A stretch of DNA of 64,000 nucleotides, taken from the NCBI GenBank assembly GCA_030323885.1, contig CM059191.1, positions 1,426,001 to 1,490,000 of the forward strand. Reading direction: 5' to 3'. Position 1 is the stretch's first letter. Every line of letters begins with the position of its first letter. The position numbers were made by a program, and so were the translations under genes. Of this stretch, positions 55,961 through 64,000 are shown in pieces. The notes beneath the pieces are model-generated. The model saw nothing but the letters and a program-made list of their open reading frames with translations, made no database searches and was not told the DNA's origin. Origin of the DNA: Branchipolynoe longqiensis (lineage: Eukaryota > Annelida > Polychaeta > Phyllodocida > Polynoidae).

Positions 55961-56540
55961 TAGTTCAACATTTTGAAGGAATTGTTCATTTTTTTATACC
56001 AGCATGAAATTTTGCACATTTGTAGTGGAACATTACACAATCATTTTGAGATATAGTGCCAAGCTGGAAAATGATTTCTTGTCAAGGAAACATACTTTTA
56101 CTACTTTACATATATTTTGTATAATAACATCACAAATAATAGGGGTATGGTGCAGAAATCATCACAACTTCATGAAAGTTTACAGTATTCATACAAGTGT
56201 GGTACATTTGCTATCATAACAAGTTAATAAAGCAGTATATACATGTATTTTGATTACAATTGGTCATTGTGGTGGCACTTTGATGATGATTTCACAAAAG
56301 AATTTGCAGGAACAGGTATCAATATTACCAACTATGCACTAACATAATATCATTGACAACTAAAATAAATTTGACCCATTCGATCACTATAATGTACAAT
56401 TACAATGCCCGCTACATCAACAATATTAAATATAGCATTACATTTACTATACTAGCTAGAGGCTAGGGCATTCAGCATCTAATGTCAACTAGTACCTAAT
56501 GTCTAGTGCACATCCCATCACACCTGCATAGTGGGGTACA
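55961..56540. other. AT-rich stretch without recognised features
   Basis: No gene or repeat that I can name. Confidence 0.4.
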
Positions 56541-56548
56541 GGATAGGG

Positions 56549-56961
56549 TAGATAAAAGATTCACCCGGTACTTGTAGTACACGGGTGAAGGACAACGTAG
56601 TGTAAATACGGGCGAAAATAGGTTTAGTATGGAACATGAAGTAGAAACTGTGGCTCCAGTATCAAATGGCTACCCATATAGGCACAGAGTTGGTGAAATG
56701 GGAGAGAATGCAAAAAGACAAGATGGTGGCCGCAGAACGCCGTCGATTTCACTTTTAAATCTTATTAAACTAGATATTATATTATATTTTTCAACTCAAA
56801 GGTAGCGGGCTATCAATAAGACATGTAAAGAATAACTGTTGCTTCTTAGATTGTGAAATTAGGCTCTCATTTCCTTAACCCGCTTTTTCGACCGTTTTTA
56901 TATAGGGTTGGTATTCACCCGTGTATTGTGACTGCGAGTACCGGGTGAATCCTTTATCTAA
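56549..56961. mobile_element. hAT-like MITE with 8-bp target duplication
   Basis: Inverted ends tagataaaagattcacccgg and the complement of attcacccgtgtattgtgac...tttatctaa. Exact 8-base duplication GGATAGGG at 56541-56548 and 56962-56969. It is 413 bp, non-coding. Confidence 0.88.
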
Positions 56962-57034
56962 GGATAGGGCAGCTTTCAAACATTTGCAGCGAGATGTGCA
57001 GTTTGCCTTGCACCCACAGTGTACAAGTTAGTAG

Positions 57035-58850
57035 TCACGCTTTTGATGCTTCTGATAGATTTGTCCATTTAGGTTGAAGTTCACCTTTCACAAGCATCCA
57101 GCCCCAGGCCGTCACATCTGGGAGCCCTGGCATTGGCACTATGGTTTGTCCCCAAATGTATCCCCCTGGGTAGCAAGCCCGGTTGATATGTTGAATCAGT
57201 GCAGTCTGTGTTGGTGATAGTCCTTCAATGGCCCGTGTCTTCTTTGTGCACAAATGCTTTCGGACATCGTTGACCTTTTCACAGTCGCTGGTTCTGTCAT
57301 ACACCAATGTCCCAAACCGTTCAAGAGTAGCGAGACACTGCTGAGACGTCTGATGAGCAATGCGCTAATTCCAGGAATGCATTCGTTGCAGTAGGAAAAC
57401 ACTGCCATGTTGCCCATGCAGTGTTCTTTCCACACCCACAGAAGTAAGATGTTGTGTTTCACTCTGTTATAACATGGAACATGTGGAGGCTTTTACACCT
57501 ATCAGCACCAAGAGCAGAGGCATAAGCACGGACAGGTAATTATTTGTAGTTCTTCCCAATTTCATATGCAATCCACAGTTTCTTCACTGTACAATGGTGA
57601 GCAACATTGACCGCTAGAACCACAACATCAGTGTCTACTGTACAAATTATAGTAGACTGATACTGATGCTCCTTTGCTACAGCATCCACAGAATCCACCA
57701 TAATGCATGTGTCTGCTTCCTAGTGTGAGCATACTATTGTTTTCTTGGGCTGGAAAACTGAGAACCTCAGGGCCATATGTTGCTACAACCATCTTGGCTT
57801 CCGTTTGTATCTGATTGGCTTCCTTAGACATAAATTTGAATAACTCTTTCTTGTTGCTATCTAATCGCAATAAACTGCCAGTTTTGGGGATAGAAACAGA
57901 AGGTAGGATGCGATGCATTGTTACACTTCCTTATTTCGCTCTTGTGGCTGCCTTTAAGCTAATTTCAAAGTAATCATCCCATACTATATCGATCCTGTTC
58001 ACTTTTTCCAACAATGTTGGGATATATGACGAGAAAATGTTTTCACTGTACTCCACGCAGCATGACCGTTGAATGACAGCTGCACCATCCATAGCCGTGT
58101 TTACACGGGAGAGTTAAATCGCTTCATATAAATCGCCTTGCCTAGTTCGCCTCACATTCGCCGTGTAAACAGGACTCTGGGGAGGATTAGGGCTGATTCG
58201 CTTCATATGATTCACTTTATGTAATCCACCTTGCGAGGTGGTTTATATGAAGCGATTCCGCTGGTTCCCGGGCGGCGATAGTATAAAATAGTAGTGCTTG
58301 CCGGCTACAGATGGAGCAGTAACTAATCGCTGGTACCCGGCAGTGTTAGGGCCCGATTAGGCCGAAATCTATTAAATGCGATCATATTTAACAGAATTAC
58401 ATACTCAAATAATGAAATTTAATTAAATTAACCCTAAATTACAAGCGATATTAACGTAGCAGCTGCATCGGCGTCGAATCGCCGAGTGTAAAGTAAACAA
58501 ATAGCAGTGCTCGCCGGCTACAGGCAGAACTAAGGCTGCTGGTTCCCGGCGTCGAAACACTTTCAAACTCGCTTCGTGTAAACGCGCCGCTACTTCGCTT
58601 CATATGAATCGCTTTGTCTAATTCGCTTCACAATTGCTTGTGTAAACACGGCTCATGATGAGGGCGGATTCTGCCTTCATGGACCTCCACCAGTTTGTCC
58701 AAGTATTCTACTAAATCAATTTTCCTTCCTGATCTTAACTTTCCTCCATCCGATGAAGAAGGTGGGCAGCCTTGATTTTCATGAGCAAAAAAATCATCAA
58801 GATTTCCATCCCTGTTTTGACAACCGATACAGAGTTTGGAAAATAGTTCT
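57035..58850 (-). pseudogene. Conserved invertebrate multi-copy ORF (function unknown), split by a MITE
   Basis: Minus strand from about 58850: LFSKLCIGCQNRDGNLDDFF, AHENQGCPPSSSDGGKLRSG, ending EGRIRPHH at the MITE (58653-58093). It resumes DGAAVIQRSCC, EKVNRIDIVWDDYFEISLKA, then DTDVVVLAVNVAHHCTVKKL, GKNTAWATWQCFP, LVYDRTSDCEKVNDVRKHLC, IEGLSPTQTALIQHINRACY, GGYIWGQTI. I recognise this as a protein type common in cnidarian and lophotrochozoan genomes, apparently repeat-borne, but cannot name a function; the DTDVVVLA strand resembles a PIN-type nuclease fold. Several stops and frame changes (for example near 57540 and 57945) show decay. Confidence 0.65.
58093..58653. mobile_element. MITE inside the conserved ORF, 3-bp CAT duplication
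   Basis: Ends: agccgtgtttacac at 58093 and its reverse complement at 58640-58653, with further inverted similarity (cgcttcatat motifs). CAT occurs on both sides. Reading the coding strand across without the element restores the frame (RPHH to DGAAVI), which fixes the borders. Confidence 0.85.
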
Positions 58851-58984
58851 TAGTAGTTGGATAACGGTGAGTTCTCTTTGGATAATTTCTACCTGATGAA
58901 CAGAGAAAGTCTATTTAAGCAACAGTTGCTCTTGGTCTATTCAGAGCTACAGGTTCATGATGCCTCTTGTAATATGTTGAGTCT

Positions 58985-59960
58985 CGGTCGTCAGAGCCCC
59001 AAGATACCACTGACTCTCCCCAGGTGCGTTCTGACAACTGTCTGCCAGTTCACACCTGATGCCCCTCTCCAACAAACTCATAAGAAAGAATGGGAAGACA
59101 AGTCGCGCAAGATTGACAGTGAAGAAGTTGTGCTTTTATTGGCATCAACTCCTGTTCCCCTACTAGCGACCTATCACCCTCACTCCTTACCTACTGTCCA
59201 CAGAGATCCTCATTACTCTCGTTAGTGTGTATAGGAATCAGTGCATACAGCCCATTGAACCGGAGTCCCATGGTTGTTGCACCCAGCTCAGTGCCTTTTG
59301 AATAGCTGCTGCTAGTTTGTATATAGAAAGTGGAGCCTCAGACAGAGTGTCTGGGTCCCTGGACAAGAGAAGAGTGTGTTCCCTTCAAGAGTGTATCAAG
59401 AAGTGCCAGTAGCATCATATATATCAGAGTGAGGTCTGTGTGTCAGGTGGTGCAAGGGGTGCAGGTGACTGGGCCTCCCACAGCCAGCCAATCAGACACC
59501 CTCTACCGCCTAGGGGGTGACACCCTAATAGGGGCAGCTGTCATTCAACCCCAGCTGCAGGTGGTGTCCATAATGTATGCAGGATGGCTGGGTGTGCTTG
59601 CCCATCGGCCCTGTGGTAACAGGTAGTTGCAGAGAGTTACAATAAAATATATATTAAAAATGTCCTTCCGCTCCACTTGCACTCTTGCTGGTGCATAGGG
59701 GAACATTTCACTAAACATTAACTATCTCTTACATATGAACATCACATCATAATCTCGGGCACTATGTGTTATCATATTTTTTACATAGTCTCTTATGTCA
59801 CACAGCGAGTGGGGCACCCATTGCTTCTCTGTTACATAACCTTGGCCCCCACTCCGTCGCCCGAGAATAGTAATGCTCTCTGCCAATATATAATTCCGAA
59901 CCGAAAATCCGTATATTTTTACACTCTGTTCTCTAGAGTGGGACTGGATGAGTTGATGAG
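58985..59960 (+). repeat. LTR-like repeat, copy without SINE
   Basis: Shares with 60.33-61.53 kb: gttctgacaactg, aaattgacagtgaagaagtt-type text, cagcccattgaaccggagtc, cccatggttgttgca, the ccagccaatca box, cagctgcaggtggtg, and gtaacaggtagttgcagaga. The uninterrupted last block is the empty site for the SINE at 61122. The tail tgctctctgccaatatataa (59873) is shared with the reverse copy at 49.3 kb. Confidence 0.75.
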
Positions 59961-60839
59961 TTGATGCAAATTATTATGATGGTGGAGGAAAATATGTCAA
60001 AGGCACCTCAATGATGGCTTTTTAACACATTACCCAATGGGCACTATCATTCTTTTCCTTGTTTCCTCCCTTTCTCGCCTCCCCCTCACAGCCTGAATGA
60101 ATCTGAATGAACCTGAAAGTGCCTCTATTTGGATCCTACTGAGTTATTTAAGTAATAAATATCGACCTACTGACATCACCTATATACCCAACCTGAGAAT
60201 ACCCTCAATATCAATTCAGTTACAAAAGCGCAGTCTATGCCCAAAGTAGTATGGAGAGGACCGATATGGGTAATATTTCTGGATGCCCGGCCGTCTGAGC
60301 ACCAGATAATACCGCAAAATTCTTCCCAGATGTGTTCTGACAACTGCCTGTCAGTTCACATCTGATGCCGCTCTCAAACAAACTCATAAGGAAGAAAGGG
60401 AAGACAAGTCACGAAAAATTGACAGTGAAGAAGTTGTGCTTTATTGGCATCAACTCCTGTTAACCTCCTAGTGACCTATCACCCTGACCCCTTACCTTCT
60501 GTCCACACCAAGCCTCATTACTCTAGTTAGGATGTATCAGAATCAGTGTCTACATACAGCCCATTGAACCGGAGTCCCATGGTTGTTGCACACAGCTCAG
60601 TTTGTATATATATGAAAGGTGGTAGCATCAGACACAGTGTCTGGGTACCTGCCCAAGAGAGAGTGTGTCTCACTCAAGAGTCAGGAGTAGAGTGTTGCTG
60701 CACAGTGTGTCTGGAGCAGTCCAGAATAATCAATATCAAAGTGAGGCTAGTGTGGTCAGGTGGGGCACGGGGGTACAGGGAGTTGGGCCTCCCACAGCCA
60801 GCCAATCAGTCAACCTCCACAGCCTGCGCAAGCGACCAC

Positions 60840-61020
60840 TCCTCCCCACCCCCCCACCCCCGGCCCGCCTCCCCCCCCACCCCCCCCCTCTCCCCTCCCC
60901 CGCCACCCCCCCCCCTCAGCACCCACCTCCCCCACCCCCGATCCCCACCCCCCCCCGCCGCCCACCCCCCCCCCCCTCCACCCCCAGCCCCCCCGTCCCC
61001 CCCCCCCCCCCCCCCCCCCA
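60840..61020. repeat. C-rich low-complexity tract
   Basis: Runs of C broken by A, T or G. It replaces the agggggtgacaccctaatag region of the sister copy near 59510. Confidence 0.95.
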
Positions 61021-61121
61021 CCACGAGCAGTGGTCAACCAACCCAGCTCCAGGTGGTGTACAGAATGTATGCAGTATGGCTGGTGTGCTGGCCCATCGGC
61101 CCCGTGGTAACAGGTAGTTGC

Positions 61122-61412
61122 TTTTTTTGTTTGTTGTTTTACGTCCTAGAAACATCTAAGGTCATATCAGAAAAGGTACCGACTTGTGACAGTGCGCACT
61201 CATGGTGACTTTATAGTACTGTCCCACTGGGAAACCAGGTGACGGCACCATGACCTGGTATCCCACTCAGTCACATTATCCTGACACTAAGCACACCAGT
61301 CCTTGCCCTGTCCTAATAATGCCTAGCGCCTGGCTACAAAGCATCAATTTTTAAATCATTGGTTTGACTCGACCGGGGTTCGAACCCACAACCCCATGAT
61401 CTCCCGTCTGGT
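61122..61412 (-). repeat. SINE with 14-bp TSD
   Basis: Reverse-oriented SINE: tail tttttttgtttgttgtttta at the left, box B (reverse of ggggttcgaaccc) near 61375. Flanked by taacaggtagttgc (61108-61121) and taacagatagttgc (61413-61426), one mismatch. The related repeat at 59618-59632 has the target once. Confidence 0.93.
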
Positions 61413-61640
61413 TAACAGATAGTTGCAGACAGTTACAATAAATATATATATATACATATATATATATTTAAAATGTCCTTTTCCTCCACTTGCACTCTTT
61501 ACTGGTGCATAGAGGGAACATTTCACCAAATGATGGGGTGGCTTATTTGATGTATGGCCCCCCTCCAACCACATGACCGGTGGCTCCACCATCGGAACGC
61601 TTCTATACTGGACGCTACACTGTCACTTGCGATATATATA

Positions 61641-62115
61641 TGAGTCAAGCTCACGAAAATAGGCCAATTGGGGAAAGTGGTCGGCGTCGAGCATTGGATG
61701 TCAGCGTTGAACGGTATAATTATAGTTTAGCATTGACAGAGATGTTGGAAAGTCCTTAAATTTATCCTGAATGTAAAGGTAGAGAAAATACAACAACCTT
61801 ATTTGTTTCTAGGATAATTTAATATAAAACAAAGAAATGCACTACCCTTTAAGAATTGTGACGCCGACATCTGTTAAGTTGTCGGCGTCGAGCATTGGAT
61901 GTCGGTGTTGAACGGCATAATTATAGCTTAGCATTGACAGAGGTGTTGGAAAGTCCTTAAATTTATCCTGAATGTAAAGGTCGAGAAAATACAACAACCT
62001 AATTTGTTTCTAGGATAATTTAATGTGAAACAAAGAAATGCACTACACTTTAAGAATTGCGAAGCCGACATCTTAAATTGACCACCAAATGGCCCATTTT
62101 CGTGAGGCCGACTCA
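61641..62115. mobile_element. MITE with TGAGTC ends and internal tandem duplication
   Basis: The left end tgagtcaagctcacgaaaat and the right end (reverse complement of attttcgtgaggccgactca) form inverted repeats; TATATATA lies outside on both sides. Inside, about 190 bases beginning gtcggcgtcgagcattggat (61681, 61880) are duplicated head to tail. Confidence 0.8.
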
Positions 62116-62389
62116 TATATATTTATATAACACCGGCACTATATACTGTAGTAGAGCTGTTTATAGAGAAAGCAAGTGGGTTGGCATCACAAGATAGAGA
62201 ACACGTGATCATAATTTTCACATGAGCATTTGGTTTGTTCGCTTAGCCGGTGTTGCTTCTGGTTACAAGTATCTAGTATACATGTATGTTTGCATACACA
62301 CAATGATACTGGCATAATACACATATATATATTATATATAATCTATTATATACATATAAACGCTCGGAGAATTATTATTATTTATTATT

Positions 62390-63361
62390 GTTTATTTATT
62401 CGATTTAAATATTGTCCAATCACCGTCGTCCGTGCCTGGCTGCCTCCTTTGGCCCCGGCGCTTGCACGCAACTCGGTTCAAATCGTCACTTGCCTCCTGT
62501 TTTCCGCTTGGGAAGGATCACAGTCTACCTGCTACCTGTGCTTCCTTTGCTTACCTGCGTTACCTGTTGTTTTACCTGGGCCAACGGACGACTTCAGCTG
62601 ATTCCGTGGTAGAGATTCCGTGAACTCTACCAACAACAACAAGGACGATCGTTCCTGAATTACAGAATAACGGTATCGTGCACATAAATTATTTCTACAG
62701 GGACAGCGGACGACTGATGAAAAATATTTCCATGTTGTCGATTTCCAAATAGACTGATCGACGTTGAAAACGGTTTTGCTCAAATACTTATCGATCGTTA
62801 GAACTGCATACTCGGGCCAGTTGATGACTGTATCCGTCGGTTCATACTTACTTAGTAGGCATATTAATATCGTATCGACGAGCGATTTGAATCTTGTCGA
62901 TTTATTCGTATAGATTTGGAACTTGTCCGTACTTTAACGGTCGTTCAACACAAATCGCCCAATCGGGCCAACGGACGACTCATTCAGGTTTTGCAAGTAA
63001 CGGACGATTAAACCATCCGTACTCAACGGCGATTTCCACAGGGAGAGCGGACGACGGATGAAAAATATTTCCAGACCGATCGACGTTGGAAACGCTTGGT
63101 TTTGCTCAAATACTTAAGTGTCTTTTCCACACATCGCCCGATCGGGCCAACGGACGACTCGTTTGATTTTGTAAGTAACGGACGATTAAACACTCAACGG
63201 TCGATTTCATCATTTACCGCTGACGGGACAGCGGACGACTACAGGCCAACGGAAGACCTATGCCGCTGCCATACTGCGCTGACTGCGGTTTCAACCACAA
63301 GAAGGACGACGCTGCGACTTGTTGTGACCACCAGGAACGGACGACGGTGCGCACAAGAAGT
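62390..63361 (+). repeat. Leader with iterated CGGACGA motifs before the gag-like ORF
   Basis: gggccaacggacgactc occurs near 62967 and 63145. gcggacgactgatgaaaaat (62706) has a near copy at 63046, followed by tgatcgacgttg and ttttgctcaaatactta in both. gtaacggacgattaaac occurs near 62997 and 63175. It looks like a 5' UTR built by duplication. Confidence 0.75.
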
Positions 63362-64000
63362 ATGGCCTCAAGTAAATCAAAGGACGACTCGGCCCAAGTG
63401 ACGACGGCAATGGCAGACTTATCGATCGAAGAAAAGGAAGAGGAGGCAAGAGCGGCGATCGAAAAAATCGAGGCAGAGTTACGGCTCCAGGATCTCCAGG
63501 ACCGGCTGAGTGACTTGCAGGCAGAGAGAGACAGAAGGAGGGCCGGTCGTCCACGGAGTAGGGACGAGCCAGGAAAAGACGACGACAAGACAGAGAAGGC
63601 CCCCCACAGAACTGAAATTCACGTGATTCCCGAGGAGGCTCGGCCGGAGTGGGTGACAAAGGATAGGGAAGACGAAGGCCACTCTTCCTATGGCCGGTCA
63701 CGGAGAAGATCCAGGGATGCCGGAAGACGACGACGAACAACACGCTCTTGGAGCGACAGCAGTGCCTCCCGACGTAGACGGAGTAAGTGGGCTCTGAAAA
63801 AACATACTCTGGGGGGAAAGGATCTTAGGAAGCTCAATGCCTATGAGCTAATCAATGCTAGTGCTTCCTGGTGCCTCACCATAGCGGACCTGTCCGTGCA
63901 AGACCACAAAGCCTTCTTGCAGCACCTAAAGTTTATCACAAATCGGGCGCGCGATGACCATTATAAAGACATTGCTCATGTCGAGTACGATTTGGAGATA
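63362..64000 (+). CDS. Gag-like protein of a retroelement, partial (runs off the right edge)
   Basis: ATG at 63362, then 213 codons without stop to the window edge. Residues 15-60 are Glu-rich and helical, with a likely coiled coil (EEEARAAIEKIEAELRLQDL). An Arg/Ser-rich stretch follows (RSRRRSRDAGRRRR), then a conserved-looking domain start: LGGKDLRKLNAYELINASAS, HKAFLQHLKFITNRARDDHY. Similar K-L-N-A-x-E blocks followed by a D-x-x-AF-x-x-H block are, in my recollection, found in gag-like ORFs of YR or other invertebrate retroelements. RT or other enzymes would lie to the right. A host gene is not excluded. Confidence 0.55.
   Translation, partial: MASSKSKDDSAQVTTAMADLSIEEKEEEARAAIEKIEAELRLQDLQDRLSDLQAERDRRRAGRPRSRDEPGKDDDKTEKAPHRTEIHVIPEEARPEWVTKDREDEGHSSYGRSRRRSRDAGRRRRTTRSWSDSSASRRRRSKWALKKHTLGGKDLRKLNAYELINASASWCLTIADLSVQDHKAFLQHLKFITNRARDDHYKDIAHVEYDLEI

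Larger units (their letters stand above)
60325..61530 (+). repeat. LTR-like repeat, copy with C-tract and SINE
   Basis: Same unit as 58985-59960 but with a C-rich expansion (60840-61020) in the middle and a SINE near its end. Open frames through it are Pro-rich artefacts of the C tract. Confidence 0.75.

Noticed and set aside
58857..59225. 122-residue open frame
   Set aside because: Lies in the LTR-like repeat and is broken in the sister copy at 60.3 kb.
60546..61208. Pro-rich open frames of 116-220 residues
   Set aside because: They exist only because a C-rich low-complexity tract lacks stops in all frames; the sister repeat copy has no such ORF.

Overview
The window looks like a heavily transposon-loaded stretch of an animal genome, most likely a marine invertebrate. 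A lophotrochozoan such as a mollusc is my best guess from the mix of repeats, not a proof. There are spliced exons with GT/AG borders, tRNA-derived SINEs, non-LTR retrotransposons of several clades, tyrosine-recombinase (YR) retrotransposons, MITEs with clear target-site duplications (TSDs), and one large Polinton/Maverick-type element with virus-like genes. I see no operons, no CRISPR array and no rRNA. Most of the coding sequence is mobile-element derived and broken.

Layout. 1-1.3 kb: gag of a DIRS-like element (minus). 2.2-7.7 kb: an I-like LINE (minus) interrupted by a second, 5'-truncated LINE, which itself carries a SINE with a 12-bp TSD. 8.4-8.8 kb: a TA-flanked MITE. 10.0-11.2 kb: exons of a small predicted secreted protein. 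11.2-16.3 kb: DIRS-like copy 1 (plus), broken, with a SINE inside its reverse transcriptase (RT). 16.9-17.35 kb: an imperfect repeat cluster with TGACGTCA cores. 17.8-29.2 kb: the Polinton (protein-primed polymerase, packaging ATPase, two small proteins, integrase with chromodomain, penton remnant, basic protein, capsid protein running into a 499-base N gap). 30.3-31.0 kb: another LINE fragment. 31.8-41.0 kb: two related LINEs inserted into a dispersed-repeat tract. The second LINE has an ORF1 ending in a NADAR (YbiA-like) domain and an ORF2 split by an internally deleted DIRS-like copy (35.83-38.08 kb).

41.7-43.45 kb: a 1.7-kb terminal-inverted-repeat element filled with GC-rich satellite. 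44.4-48.5 kb: two further DIRS-like copies. 49.3-50.1, 59.0-60.0 and 60.3-61.5 kb: three copies of one LTR-like repeat. 50.87-51.12 kb: an exon of a fibrinogen-related protein (minus). 51.8-56.0 kb: a different YR element (minus) with a MITE and a LINE-containing insertion in it. 56.5-58.9 kb: a hAT-like MITE and a degraded conserved invertebrate ORF carrying another MITE. 61.6-62.1 kb: a MITE. 63.36-64.0 kb: the start of a retroelement gag-like ORF that leaves the window.

The most striking item is the NADAR domain fused to a LINE ORF1 protein (33.83-35.16 kb). NADAR proteins act on ADP-ribosylated substrates, and I know of no description of one as a retrotransposon ORF1 module. The nested insertions also give several internal filled-site and empty-site comparisons that fix element ends directly from the sequence. 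Family and clade names are from recognition by eye; no search was run.
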